Of a stretch of 64,000 nt of DNA, positions 24,751-33,784 are shown piece after piece (positions within the stretch are counted from its first letter, which is position 1; each line of letters starts with the position of its first letter). The notes beneath the pieces were generated by a model that had not been told where the DNA came from, did not search any database, and saw only the letters and a list, made by a program, of their open reading frames with translations. A program made the position numbers and the translations under genes. The stretch is from Streptomyces sp. NBC_00377. Lineage in GTDB: Bacteria > Actinomycetota > Actinomycetes > Streptomycetales > Streptomycetaceae. The stretch covers positions 5,952,001 through 6,016,000 of the forward strand of contig NZ_CP107958.1 in assembly GCF_036075115.1 (NCBI RefSeq), read 5' to 3'.

Positions 24751-24951
24751 CGACCGGCCCTCACCGGCCGTCGCCGACCTCTGGGCGGTCACCTCGCTTG
24801 ATCGCCTTTGGGGCGTGTCCTCGCTGCCGTTACTATGCAAGCTGCACGCCCGTATGCCTCATCCTCTGGTTGGTCCTCCGGGCGGCGAATCCGCGGGAGC
24901 CGGTCTGGCTCTTGCAGAAACCAAGAAGTCAGCCCCCAAGGAGACCGAACC

Positions 24952-26337
24952 GTGAAGAGCGCCGTGGAGACCCTGAACCCGACTCGGGTTCGGCTCAGCA
25001 TCGAGGTGCCCTTCGAGGAGCTCAAGGACAGCCTCGACGCGGCGTACAAGAAGATCAACCAGCAGGTCACGGTGAAGGGCTTCCGCAAGGGCAAGATCCC
25101 CGCCCGGGTCATCGACCAGCGCTTCGGCCGTGGCGCCGTGCTGGAGGAGGCCGTCAACGACGCGCTGCCGAAGTTCTACACGGAGGCGGTCAACGAGGCC
25201 GAGATCGACGTCCTCGGCCAGCCCGAGGTCGACATCACGGAGCTGAAGGACGGCGAGACGCTGAACTTCACCGCCGAGGTCGACGTCCGCCCCGCCCTGG
25301 AGCTCCCGGAGGACTTCTCCTCCATCGAGGTCGAGGTCGACGCCGTCGAGGTATCCGAGGAGGACATCGACAAGGCGGTCGAGCAGCTCCGCGAGCGCTT
25401 CGCCTCGACCTCCCCGGTCGAGCGTGCCGCCGAGGACGGCGACGTCGTGACGGTCGACCTGGAGGCCAAGGTCGACGGCGAGATCCTCGAGGACGGCGTC
25501 GCCAGCGGCGTCTCCTACACCATCGGCTCGGGCGAGCTGCTGGAAGGCATCGACGAGGCCGTGAAGGGCCTGGAGGCCGGTGGCGAGGCCACCTTCACCT
25601 CCGAGCTCAAGGGCGGCTCGGCGGCCGGCAAGGAGGCCGAGGTCACCGTCAAGGTCACCCAGGTCGCCGCCCGCGAGCTCCCCGAGCTGGACGACGAGTT
25701 CGCGCAGCTCGCCTCCGAGTTCGACACCCTCGAGGAGCTCAAGGCCGACAGCCGCAAGCGCCTCGAGAACACGAAGCAGTACGACCAGGCCACGCAGGCC
25801 CAGGAGCGCGTCCTGGAGAAGCTGCTGGAGCTCGTCGAGGTGCCCGTCCCCGAGAAGCTGCTCGAGGAAGAGGTCAACACCCGCAAGCACAACCTGGAGC
25901 ACCACCAGCTCGGCCAGATGGGCCTCGACCTCGACAAGTACCTGGAGATCCAGGGCAAGACCGCCGAGGAGTTCGACACCGAGACCCGTGAGGCCGCGGT
26001 CAAGGGCATCAAGACCCAGTTCGTGCTCGACGAGCTCGTCAAGCGCGAGAAGCTGAACGTCAACCAGGAGGAGCTCACCGAGCACCTCATGCGCCGTGCC
26101 GCCTCTTCCGGCATGTCCCCCGACCAGTTCGCCCAGGCGGTCGTCGAGGGCGGCCAGGTTCCGCTCCTGGTCGGCGAGGTCGCCCGCGGCAAGGCGCTGG
26201 CCACGGTCGTCGAGTCCGCCACGGTGAAGGACACCAACGGCGAGGTCGTCGACCTGGACGACGAGGAGGAGACCGAGGAGGCCGCTGCCGAGGCGGAGTC
26301 CTCCGAGGAGAACACCGAGGAGAAGACCGAGGCCTGA
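24952..26337 (+). CDS. tig: trigger factor
   Basis: 461 residues. Ribosome-associated chaperone and peptidyl-prolyl isomerase that meets nascent chains. The ribosome-docking motif GFRKGKIPARVI lies at residues about 43-54, followed by the FKBP-type domain (EDGDVVTVDLEAKVDGE) and the helical C-terminal domain; the tail is strongly acidic (DLDDEEETEEAAAE). GTG 24952 follows AAGGAGA. It heads the tig-clpP1-clpP2-clpX order found widely in bacteria and is closed by a hairpin. Confidence 0.97.
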   Translation: MKSAVETLNPTRVRLSIEVPFEELKDSLDAAYKKINQQVTVKGFRKGKIPARVIDQRFGRGAVLEEAVNDALPKFYTEAVNEAEIDVLGQPEVDITELKDGETLNFTAEVDVRPALELPEDFSSIEVEVDAVEVSEEDIDKAVEQLRERFASTSPVERAAEDGDVVTVDLEAKVDGEILEDGVASGVSYTIGSGELLEGIDEAVKGLEAGGEATFTSELKGGSAAGKEAEVTVKVTQVAARELPELDDEFAQLASEFDTLEELKADSRKRLENTKQYDQATQAQERVLEKLLELVEVPVPEKLLEEEVNTRKHNLEHHQLGQMGLDLDKYLEIQGKTAEEFDTETREAAVKGIKTQFVLDELVKREKLNVNQEELTEHLMRRAASSGMSPDQFAQAVVEGGQVPLLVGEVARGKALATVVESATVKDTNGEVVDLDDEEETEEAAAEAESSEENTEEKTEA

Positions 26338-26368
26338 GCGGCCGGACGTCACCTCTGACGCAGACATG

Positions 26369-26404
26369 AGGGCCCCGGGGCGGTATGCGCTCCGGGGCCC
26401 TTCT
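26369..26404 (+). terminator. tig terminator
   Basis: AGGGCCCCGG (26369-26378) pairs with CCGGGGCCCT (26392-26401); inner GCG/CGC pairs extend it. It is followed by TCT and lies about 30 bases after the tig stop. Confidence 0.8.
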
Positions 26405-26607
26405 GTCGTACGGCGCGGCGGCCGTCGCGATGATCCGCGGGGCGCTCGCGCAGGGGCCGCCGCAGGAAGGCGTCCGGGCGGTCGTCCGGGCGGCCTGCCC
26501 GGGGGTCCGGGCAGGGAGCCGGTCGGTGGCTCCGCTGCGGAGCGCGACCGGCCACGACCGCGGGCGTGACGGTCCGCGGCCGCCCGCCGGGGAGAGCCCC
26601 GCGTCTA

Positions 26608-26618
26608 CGCCCCCGGCG
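26608..26618. promoter_or_regulatory. candidate ClgR operator upstream of clpP1
   Basis: CGCCCCCGGCG, within GTTCGCC-GGGGGCG when read on the other strand, fits all but one position of the CGCYNANRGCG core I recall for ClgR, the activator of clp operons in actinobacteria. It is about 140 bases before the clpP1 start in a 417-base interval that otherwise shows only the tig terminator. Confidence 0.45.
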
Positions 26619-26754
26619 AACACCCTCCTCTCCGGGATTCCCCGAAGGGACCCGCGCGTTAGGGTCCATGAGTACGAGGGCAGGGGAGTCTCCGTTGCCC
26701 CCGGCAGTACACGTGAGACGGCCCGGCGCCGTCGTAAGACGAGCAGGTGGATAC

Positions 26755-27375
26755 GTGACGAATCTGATGCCCTACGCCGCCGGCGAGCCCTCCATCGGCG
26801 GTGGCCTCGGCGACCAGGTCTACAACCGGCTGCTCGGTGAGCGGATCATCTTCCTCGGCCAGCCGGTCGACGACGACATTGCCAACAAGATCACCGCACA
26901 GCTGCTGCTCCTTGCCGCCGACCCGGACAAGGACATCTACCTCTACATCAACAGCCCCGGCGGTTCCATCACGGCCGGCATGGCGATCTACGACACGATG
27001 CAGTTCATCAAGAACGACGTGGTGACCATCGCCATGGGTCTCGCGGCCTCCATGGGTCAGTTCCTGCTCAGCGCGGGCACGCCCGGCAAGCGCTTCGCGC
27101 TGCCGAACGCCGAGATCCTGATCCACCAGCCCTCCGCGGGTCTGGCGGGTTCGGCCTCCGACATCAAGATCCACGCCGAGCGGCTGCTGCACACCAAGAA
27201 GCGCATGGCCGAGCTGACCTCCCAGCACACCGGGCAGACGGTCGAGCAGGTCACCCGCGACTCGGACCGCGACCGCTGGTTCGACGCCTTCGAGGCCAAG
27301 GAGTACGGCCTCATCGACGACGTCATCCCGACGGCCGCCGGCATGCCGGGCGGCGGCGGTACCGGGGCGGCCTGA
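26755..27375 (+). CDS. clpP1: ATP-dependent Clp protease proteolytic subunit ClpP1
   Basis: 206 residues from GTG 26755, which has AGGTGG upstream; GTG 26713 would add 14 residues (RRPGAVVRRAGGY) and is used in some annotations. ClpP serine peptidase: catalytic Ser in MGLAASMGQ, His in ILIHQPSAG, and the ring-forming head domain YLYINSPGGSITAG. It assembles with ClpP2 into the chamber fed by ClpX or ClpC. Ends with GGGGTGAA. Housekeeping proteolysis that shapes differentiation in streptomycetes. Confidence 0.95.
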   Translation: MTNLMPYAAGEPSIGGGLGDQVYNRLLGERIIFLGQPVDDDIANKITAQLLLLAADPDKDIYLYINSPGGSITAGMAIYDTMQFIKNDVVTIAMGLAASMGQFLLSAGTPGKRFALPNAEILIHQPSAGLAGSASDIKIHAERLLHTKKRMAELTSQHTGQTVEQVTRDSDRDRWFDAFEAKEYGLIDDVIPTAAGMPGGGGTGAA

Positions 27376-27682
27376 GGACCACTGACGGCAGCCGGGCAGC
27401 GCAGGCTGCCCCGCGGATTCCCGTGAGCCACTGAAGCGCTTTCGGAGCCCCGGAGCCCATCGGGCCCTGCGGACCTCCGCCGGAATCCGCTTCGAGGCCC
27501 GGGGAGTCCCAGGAGCCCCTCAGAGGCTCAGGGAGCCTCAACGGTCCCCGAAGCCCCTGGGGGCGCCTCAGAGCCCGCCAGGCAGGTGCGGGCTCCCCGG
27601 AGGCCGCCAGGCACCCCGGAAGCCGTCAGTACCCCGCCCAGCCCCTTCAGCCACCCGCCCAGTCCTCTTTCCAGGAGACACC
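27376..27682 (+). other. structured clpP1-clpP2 spacer
   Basis: 307 bases without a gene, rich in GGAGCCC and CCTCAG words. Two perfect hairpins: GAGGCTC-AGG-GAGCCTC (27523-27539) and GAGCCCGC/GCGGGCTC (27571-27595, nine-base loop). Neither is followed by a T run, so processing or partial termination between the two cistrons is possible. Confidence 0.55.
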
Positions 27683-28363
27683 GTGAACGACTTCCCCGGC
27701 AGCGGCCTCTTCGCCCGCACCGAGGCCGAGTACACCGGCCCTCGCGCCGAATCCCGCTACGTCATCCCGCGCTTCGTCGAGCGCACCTCGCAGGGCGTCC
27801 GCGAGTACGACCCCTACGCGAAGCTCTTCGAGGAGCGCGTGATCTTCCTCGGCGTGCAGATCGACGACGCCTCCGCCAACGACGTCATGGCGCAGCTGCT
27901 GTGCCTGGAGTCGATGGACCCCGACCGGGACATCTCGGTCTACATCAACAGCCCCGGTGGTTCCTTCACGGCGCTGACCGCGATCTACGACACGATGCAG
28001 TTCGTGAAGCCCGACATCCAGACGGTCTGCATGGGTCAGGCGGCCTCCGCCGCCGCGATCCTGCTCGCCGCCGGTACGCCGGGCAAGCGCATGGCGCTGC
28101 CGAACGCGCGCGTGCTGATCCACCAGCCGTACAGCGAGACCGGCCGCGGTCAGGTCTCCGACCTGGAGATCGCCGCCAACGAAATCCTCCGGATGCGTGC
28201 GCAGCTGGAGGACATGCTGGCCAAGCACTCGACCACGCCGATCGAGAAGATCCGCGAGGACATCGAGCGCGACAAGATCCTCACGGCCGAGGACGCGCTG
28301 GCGTACGGCCTGGTCGACCAGATCATCTCCACGCGCAAGCTGAACAACAACTCGCTCGTTTGA
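27683..28363 (+). CDS. clpP2: ATP-dependent Clp protease proteolytic subunit ClpP2
   Basis: 226 residues; GTG 27683 with CCAGGAGA upstream. Paralogue of ClpP1 with catalytic Ser in MGQAASAAA and His in VLIHQPYSE, and a longer N-terminus (NDFPGSGLFARTEAEYTG) that may be processed. Actinobacterial ClpP1 and ClpP2 form a mixed tetradecamer. The spacer to ClpP1 is unusually long for an operon. Confidence 0.95.
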   Translation: MNDFPGSGLFARTEAEYTGPRAESRYVIPRFVERTSQGVREYDPYAKLFEERVIFLGVQIDDASANDVMAQLLCLESMDPDRDISVYINSPGGSFTALTAIYDTMQFVKPDIQTVCMGQAASAAAILLAAGTPGKRMALPNARVLIHQPYSETGRGQVSDLEIAANEILRMRAQLEDMLAKHSTTPIEKIREDIERDKILTAEDALAYGLVDQIISTRKLNNNSLV

Positions 28364-28376
28364 GACACGGGGTCGT

Positions 28377-28451
28377 CCCGTTGGGGCCCCCTCGGCACGG
28401 TGTGACACGGTCCACGTCACAGTGAACCGTGCCAAGGGGGGCCCGAACGGG
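28377..28451 (+). terminator. long hairpin between clpP2 and clpX
   Basis: The left arm 28377-28401 (CCCGTT-G-GGGCCCCCT-C-GGCACGGT) pairs with 28426-28451 (ACCGTGCC-A-AGGGGGGCCC-G-AACGGG), about 23 pairs with two mismatches and one bulge, around a 24-base loop. It starts 14 bases after the clpP2 stop and probably separates clpP1P2 from clpX transcription. Confidence 0.75.
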
Positions 28452-28544
28452 GGGCCAGGCAAGGTACCGTCGGAATAAGGCAGCACCAGGAGCCGCTGGA
28501 TTCGTAAGCGTCCAGTCGTCTCCCAGGCGAAGGGGAAGCACACC

Positions 28545-29834
28545 GTGGCACGCATCGGTGACGGCGGCGATCTGCTCAAGTGCTCGTTCTGCGGCAAGAG
28601 CCAGAAGCAGGTCAAGAAGCTCATCGCAGGGCCCGGTGTGTACATCTGCGACGAGTGCATCGATCTCTGCAACGAGATCATCGAGGAAGAGCTCGCGGAG
28701 ACGAGCGAGGTCCGCTGGGAGGAACTCCCCAAGCCGCGCGAGATCTACGAGTTCCTCGAGGGCTACGTGGTGGGCCAGGAGCCCGCCAAGAAGGCCCTGT
28801 CGGTAGCGGTGTACAACCACTACAAGCGCGTCCAGGCCGGTGAGAACGGCGGCGGCCAAAGCCGCGAGGACGCCATCGAGTTGGCGAAGTCCAACATCCT
28901 CCTGCTCGGCCCCACCGGCTCGGGCAAGACGCTCCTGGCGCAGACCCTGGCGCGCATGCTGAACGTCCCCTTCGCGATCGCCGACGCCACGGCCCTGACC
29001 GAGGCGGGCTACGTCGGCGAGGACGTCGAGAACATCCTGCTGAAGCTGATCCAGGCCGCCGACTACGACGTCAAGAAGGCCGAGACCGGGATCATCTACA
29101 TCGATGAGATCGACAAGGTCGCGAGGAAGAGTGAAAACCCCTCCATCACCCGCGACGTGTCGGGCGAGGGTGTGCAGCAGGCCCTGCTGAAGATCCTCGA
29201 GGGCACCACGGCCTCGGTCCCGCCGCAGGGCGGCCGCAAGCACCCGCACCAGGAGTTCATCCAGATCGACACGACGAACGTGCTGTTCATCGTGGGCGGC
29301 GCCTTCTCGGGCCTGGAGAAGATCATCGAGACCCGGGCCGGCGCCAAGGGCATCGGCTTCGGGGCGACGATCCGCTCCAAGCGGGAGCTGGAGTCCAAGG
29401 ACCAGTTCGAGGCCGTCATGCCGGAGGACCTGGTCAAGTTCGGCATGATCCCCGAGTTCATCGGCCGTCTCCCCGTCATCACCTCGGTCCACAACCTGGA
29501 CCGCGAGGCGCTCCTCCAGATCCTGATCGAGCCGCGCAACGCGCTGGTGAAGCAGTACCAGCGACTCTTCGAACTCGACGGTGTGGAGCTGGACTTCGAG
29601 CGTGAGGCCCTGGAGGCCATCGCCGACCAGGCCATCCTCCGCCAGACCGGCGCGCGCGGCCTGCGCGCCATCATGGAGGAGGTCCTCCAGGCGGTCATGT
29701 ACGAGGTCCCGTCCCGCAAGGACGTGGCCCGCGTGGTCATCACGGCGGACGTCGTCCTCTCCAACGTCAACCCGACCCTGATCCCGCGCGACGCGCGCGG
29801 CGGTCGCGGCCCGGGCGAGCAGAAGACGGCCTGA
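28545..29834 (+). CDS. clpX: ATP-dependent Clp protease ATP-binding subunit ClpX
   Basis: 429 residues. AAA+ unfoldase that delivers substrates to ClpP. Zinc-binding domain with Cys13, Cys16, Cys35 and Cys38; Walker A GPTGSGKT at 122-129; pore loop GYVGED; Walker B IIYIDEIDK; sensor region SRKSENPSITRDVSGEG-like. GTG 28545 follows GAAGGGGAAG. A perfect 18-bp hairpin follows the gene. Confidence 0.97.
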   Translation: MARIGDGGDLLKCSFCGKSQKQVKKLIAGPGVYICDECIDLCNEIIEEELAETSEVRWEELPKPREIYEFLEGYVVGQEPAKKALSVAVYNHYKRVQAGENGGGQSREDAIELAKSNILLLGPTGSGKTLLAQTLARMLNVPFAIADATALTEAGYVGEDVENILLKLIQAADYDVKKAETGIIYIDEIDKVARKSENPSITRDVSGEGVQQALLKILEGTTASVPPQGGRKHPHQEFIQIDTTNVLFIVGGAFSGLEKIIETRAGAKGIGFGATIRSKRELESKDQFEAVMPEDLVKFGMIPEFIGRLPVITSVHNLDREALLQILIEPRNALVKQYQRLFELDGVELDFEREALEAIADQAILRQTGARGLRAIMEEVLQAVMYEVPSRKDVARVVITADVVLSNVNPTLIPRDARGGRGPGEQKTA

Positions 29835-29859
29835 CGGCCCCCGCCTCATCCCCACCCGT

Positions 29860-29903
29860 ACGACGAAGGGGCCCCGGTCGACCGGCCGGGGCCCCTTCGT
29901 CGT
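29860..29903. terminator. clpX terminator, 18-bp perfect stem
   Basis: ACGACGAAGGGGCCCCGG (29860-29877) pairs fully with 29886-29903 around an eight-base loop. It also serves the convergent Pro-rich protein gene. Confidence 0.9.
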
Positions 29904-29923
29904 GGCGGCGGTGCTCCAGGGCG

Positions 29924-30925
29924 TCAGGCCTTGACGCGGACCTGGTCACGCAGCTTCGTGGTGATGTCGATCGCCACGTCCTTGGTGATGCCCTTGGTGG
30001 CGTCACCGGGGGAGACCATCGCGATGGTGCTGTAGTCGGCCCAGGCGCAGAACCAGTCGGTCTTCTCCTGCTTGGTGGCCACGTCCGTGCCCTTGGCGGC
30101 CTGGCACTTCATGACGGCGCCGTCGAGGTCGACCTTCTCCGGTTCCCCGACCAGCTTGGCGTTCGTGGCGGTGCCGCCGCTGCCGGAGGCGCTGCTCTCG
30201 GAGGACTTCTTGAAGTTGGCGAAGAAGAGGTCGAGCGCCTTCTCGGGGTCGGCGATCGTCCCGTAGGCGCCGGCGTAGGTGATGCCCTTGGCCGTCGCGA
30301 GTTCGGACGCGTCGGGAACGGTGCTCGGGTCCGAGGGGTCGTACCCGGTCAGGTCCGCCGTCGAGTAGATGCCGATCACGCTCTTGCCGTTCTTGACGCC
30401 GCTCTTCCCGAGGTCGGCGGCCGAGTCGTCGCGCGCGCTCGCGCCTTCCTTGGAGGCCCTCTTGTAATCGGTGAGGACGGTCGCGGGCGTGTCCAGCTTG
30501 TGCGCGCCGTCGTCCTTCAGGCCGCCCGCGCTCCCGCTTCCGCCGAGCACGAAGTACGCGCCCACACCGATGGCCGCGACGACCGCGACGGCGCCGATGA
30601 CGAGGCCCGCCTTCTTGCCGCCGCCGCCCGGCGCCGGGGGCTGCGGGACGCCGTAGGGCGGCTGGCCGTAGGCGGGCGGCTGACCGTAGGGAGGCGCGGG
30701 CTGCTGGCCGTACGGCGGCTGCTGGCCGTAGGGCGGGGTCTGCGGGGGGACGCCCTGCGGGGGCGGGGCCGGGTAGCCGTAGCCGGGCTGGGGGGCGGGG
30801 GGCTGCTGGGGGTAGCCATAGCCGGGCTGGGGGGCCTGCGGCGGCTGGCCGTACGGGCCCGGCTGGCCGTACGGTCCGGGCTGCTGCGGCTGCCCGCCGT
30901 ACGGGCCCGGCTGGTTGTGACTCAT
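29924..30925 (-). CDS. Pro/Gln/Tyr-rich single-pass membrane protein
   Basis: 333 residues. The first 100 are a low-complexity cytosolic tail of PYGQP, PGYGYP and PPYGQQ repeats, then KKAGLVIGAVAVVAAIGVGAYFVLGG as one membrane helix, then an extracellular domain of about 200 residues with two cysteines (MKCQAAK, WFCAWADY) likely forming a disulfide. The ectodomain resembles other uncharacterised actinobacterial secreted domains; I cannot assign a function. ATG 30925 has GGAGGGG upstream. An inverted repeat lies 25 bases before the start. Converges on clpX. Confidence 0.8.
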   Translation of the reverse strand: MSHNQPGPYGGQPQQPGPYGQPGPYGQPPQAPQPGYGYPQQPPAPQPGYGYPAPPPQGVPPQTPPYGQQPPYGQQPAPPYGQPPAYGQPPYGVPQPPAPGGGGKKAGLVIGAVAVVAAIGVGAYFVLGGSGSAGGLKDDGAHKLDTPATVLTDYKRASKEGASARDDSAADLGKSGVKNGKSVIGIYSTADLTGYDPSDPSTVPDASELATAKGITYAGAYGTIADPEKALDLFFANFKKSSESSASGSGGTATNAKLVGEPEKVDLDGAVMKCQAAKGTDVATKQEKTDWFCAWADYSTIAMVSPGDATKGITKDVAIDITTKLRDQVRVKA

Positions 30926-30949
30926 CTCTGGGTTCCCCTCCAGATGCTT

Positions 30950-30964
30950 ATGTGATTTTCACAT
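30950..30964. promoter_or_regulatory. inverted repeat upstream of the Pro-rich membrane protein
   Basis: ATGTGA-TTT-TCACAT is a perfect 6-3-6 inverted repeat just upstream of the ribosome site of the minus-strand gene. The half-sites resemble CRP sites (TGTGA/TCACA) but with three instead of six central bases, so a different regulator is likely. Confidence 0.4.
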
Positions 30965-31049
30965 CCTGGCTCAAAGCCAACACCTGCATGGCGGCGGGGC
31001 CCCCACCGTTACAGAGGAAACACGTTTCGGGACGGCCCCGTGACACCCC

Positions 31050-31055
31050 TAAACT
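31050..31055 (+). promoter_or_regulatory. -10 box of a leaderless valS promoter
   Basis: TAAACT ends six bases before the valS GTG at 31062, and no ribosome site lies between, so transcription should begin at or next to the start codon. Confidence 0.55.
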
Positions 31056-31061
31056 GGGCCC

Positions 31062-33686
31062 GTGACCGAGAACGCTCAGCAGCAGCCATCAGCGCCCCAC
31101 ACCGAACTGCCGACCCAGTACGCGCCGGCCGATGTAGAGGGGCCGCTGTACGAGCGCTGGGTGGAGCGGGGCTACTTCGAGGCCGACGCGAAGAGCGAGA
31201 AGCCTCCGTACACGATCGTCATCCCGCCGCCGAACGTCACCGGCAGCCTGCACCTCGGGCACGCCTTCCAGCACACGCTCATGGACGCCCTCACCCGCCG
31301 CAAGCGCATGCAGGGCTACGAGTCCCTGTGGCTGCCCGGCATGGACCACGCGGGCATCGCCACCCAGAACAAGGTCGAGCAGCAGCTCGCCGAGGAGGGC
31401 AAGTCCCGCCACGACCTGGGCCGCGAGGAGTTCGTCGAGCGGGTCTGGCAGTGGAAGGAGGAGTACGGCGGCAAGATCCTCGGCCAGATGCGCCGGCTCG
31501 GCGACGGGGTCGCCTGGGACCGCGAGCGCTTCACCATGGACGAGGGCCTGTCCAAGGCCGTCCAGACCATCTTCAAGAAGCTCTACGACGACGAGCTGAT
31601 CTACCGCGCCGAGCGCATCATCAACTGGTGTCCGCGCTGTCTGACGGCCATCTCGGACATCGAGGTGGAGTACCAGGAGGACGACGGCGAACTCGTCTCC
31701 ATCAAGTACGGCGAGGGCGAGGAGACGCTGGTCGTCGCCACCACGCGCGCCGAGACGATGCTCGGTGACACCGCGGTCGCCGTCCACCCCGACGACGAGC
31801 GCTACCGGCACCTCGTCGGCAAGCGCATCAAGCTGCCGCTCACCGACCGCACCATCCCCGTCGTCGCAGACACCCATGTCGACCCCGAGTTCGGCACGGG
31901 CGCCGTCAAGGTCACCCCGGCCCACGACCCGAACGACTTCGCGATCGGCCGGCGCCACGACCTGGAGTCGATCACGGTCATGGACGAGCGGGCGGTCATC
32001 ACCGTCCACGGCCCGTTCGAGGGACTCGACCGCTTCGAGGCGCGCTCCGCCATCGTCGCGGCCCTGCGCTCCCAGGGCCGGATCGTCGCCGAGAAGCGGC
32101 CGTACGCCCACAGCGTCGGCCACTGCTCGCGCTGCAAGACCACCGTCGAGCCGCGCCTGTCGCTCCAGTGGTGGGTCAAGGTCGGCCCGCTGGCCAAGGC
32201 GGCCGGTGACGCGGTCCGCGACGGCCGGGTCAGGATCCACCCCGAGGACATGTCGAAGCGGTACTTCGACTGGGTCGACAACATGCACGACTGGTGCATC
32301 TCGCGCCAGTTGTGGTGGGGCCACCGCATCCCGGTCTGGTACGGCCCCGAGGGCGAGGTCGTCTGCGTCGGCCCCGACGAGGAGCCGCCGTCGGGTGAGG
32401 GCTGGCGCCAGGACACCGACGTCCTCGATACCTGGTTCTCCTCCGGCCTGTGGCCGTTCTCCACCCTCGGCTGGCCCGAACAGACCGCGGATCTGCGGAA
32501 GTTCTACCCGACCGACGTCCTGCTCACCGGCCACGACATCATCTTCTTCTGGGTCGCCCGGATGATGATGTTCGGCCTGTACGCCATGGACGGCGAGGCC
32601 CCCTTCAAGACCATCGCCCTCACCGGCCTGGTCCGCGACGAGCGCGGCAAGAAGATGTCGAAGTCCTTCGGCAACGTCGTCGACCCGCTGGTCTGGATGG
32701 ACAAGTACGGCTCCGACGCCGTCCGCTTCACCCTCGCCCGAGGCGCCAACCCCGGTACGGACGTGCCGATCGGCGAGGACTGGGTCCAGGCGTCCCGGAA
32801 CTTCGCCAACAAGATCTGGAACGCCACGCGCTTCGCGCTGATGAACGGCGCGACGGTCGAGGGCCCCCTGCCGGACCCGTCCGAGATGACGGCGACGGAC
32901 CGCTGGATCCTCTCCCGTCTCAACGAGACGGTCGCCGAAGTCGACGCGTTCTACGACGACTTCCAGTTCGCCAAGCTCTCCGACGCGCTCTACCACTTCG
33001 CCTGGGACGAGGTCTTCGACTGGTACGTCGAGCTGTCCAAGACGACGTTCATGGCCGGCGGGGAGCCCGCGAAGGTCTCCGGCCGGGTCCTCGGCGAGGT
33101 CCTCGACGTCACCCTCAGGCTGCTGCACCCGGTCGTCCCGTTCGTCACGGAGACGCTGTGGACCACGCTCACCGGTGGCGAGTCCGTCGTCGTCGCCGAG
33201 TGGCCCACGGACAGCGGTTTCCGCGACGCGGCCGCCGAGAAGGAGATCGGGAGCCTCCAGTCGGTGATCACCGAGGTCCGCCGCTTCCGCGCCGACCAGG
33301 GACTCCAGCCGGGCCAGCGGGTCCCCGCCCGACTGACCCTCGACGGCACGGCGCTGGCGCCCCACGAGGCCGCCATCCGCCAGCTCCTGCGTCTCCAGCC
33401 GGAGGGCGAGAGCTTCTCCGCGACGGCGACCCTGCCCGTCGCGGGCGCCACGGTCGCGCTGGACCTGTCCGGCACGATCGACGTGGTCGCGGAGCGCAAG
33501 CGCCTGGCCAAGGATCTCGCGGCGGCCGAGAAGGAGAAGGCCCAGGCGAACGCCAAGCTCGGCAACGAGGCGTTCCTCGCGAAGGCCCCCGACAACGTGG
33601 TCGACAAGATCCGCGGCCGCCTCGCCAAGGCGGACGAGGACATCGCCCGGATCCAGACCCAGCTGGAGCGCCTCCCCCAGGCGTGA
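31062..33686 (+). CDS. valS: valyl-tRNA synthetase
   Basis: 874 residues, normal for ValS. Class I synthetase charging tRNA-Val. HLGH (64-67) is the HIGH motif within PPPNVTGSLHLGHAFQ, KMSKS is at 531-535, an editing domain (TTRAETMLGDTAVAVHP) lies between, and the C-terminal coiled coil (ERKRLAKDLAAAEKEKAQAN) is typical. Probably leaderless from GTG 31062. Confidence 0.97.
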   Translation: MTENAQQQPSAPHTELPTQYAPADVEGPLYERWVERGYFEADAKSEKPPYTIVIPPPNVTGSLHLGHAFQHTLMDALTRRKRMQGYESLWLPGMDHAGIATQNKVEQQLAEEGKSRHDLGREEFVERVWQWKEEYGGKILGQMRRLGDGVAWDRERFTMDEGLSKAVQTIFKKLYDDELIYRAERIINWCPRCLTAISDIEVEYQEDDGELVSIKYGEGEETLVVATTRAETMLGDTAVAVHPDDERYRHLVGKRIKLPLTDRTIPVVADTHVDPEFGTGAVKVTPAHDPNDFAIGRRHDLESITVMDERAVITVHGPFEGLDRFEARSAIVAALRSQGRIVAEKRPYAHSVGHCSRCKTTVEPRLSLQWWVKVGPLAKAAGDAVRDGRVRIHPEDMSKRYFDWVDNMHDWCISRQLWWGHRIPVWYGPEGEVVCVGPDEEPPSGEGWRQDTDVLDTWFSSGLWPFSTLGWPEQTADLRKFYPTDVLLTGHDIIFFWVARMMMFGLYAMDGEAPFKTIALTGLVRDERGKKMSKSFGNVVDPLVWMDKYGSDAVRFTLARGANPGTDVPIGEDWVQASRNFANKIWNATRFALMNGATVEGPLPDPSEMTATDRWILSRLNETVAEVDAFYDDFQFAKLSDALYHFAWDEVFDWYVELSKTTFMAGGEPAKVSGRVLGEVLDVTLRLLHPVVPFVTETLWTTLTGGESVVVAEWPTDSGFRDAAAEKEIGSLQSVITEVRRFRADQGLQPGQRVPARLTLDGTALAPHEAAIRQLLRLQPEGESFSATATLPVAGATVALDLSGTIDVVAERKRLAKDLAAAEKEKAQANAKLGNEAFLAKAPDNVVDKIRGRLAKADEDIARIQTQLERLPQA

Positions 33687-33710
33687 GGCCCACTACCGCG
33701 CCATGACGAC

Positions 33711-33747
33711 GAAGGCCCCCGGGACCGTTACGGTTCCGGGGGCCTTC
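33711..33747 (+). terminator. valS terminator
   Basis: GAAGGCCCCCGGGACCG (33711-33727) pairs with 33731-33747 with one G-T wobble around TTA. It separates valS from folC. Confidence 0.85.
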
Positions 33748-33772
33748 GCCCACGTCTGTCACCGGCCGTCCG

Positions 33773-33778
33773 TAGACT
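33773..33778 (+). promoter_or_regulatory. -10 box of a leaderless folC promoter
   Basis: TAGACT ends six bases before the folC GTG at 33785; no ribosome site is present. It follows directly on the valS terminator. Confidence 0.55.
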
Positions 33779-33784
33779 GGCCCC

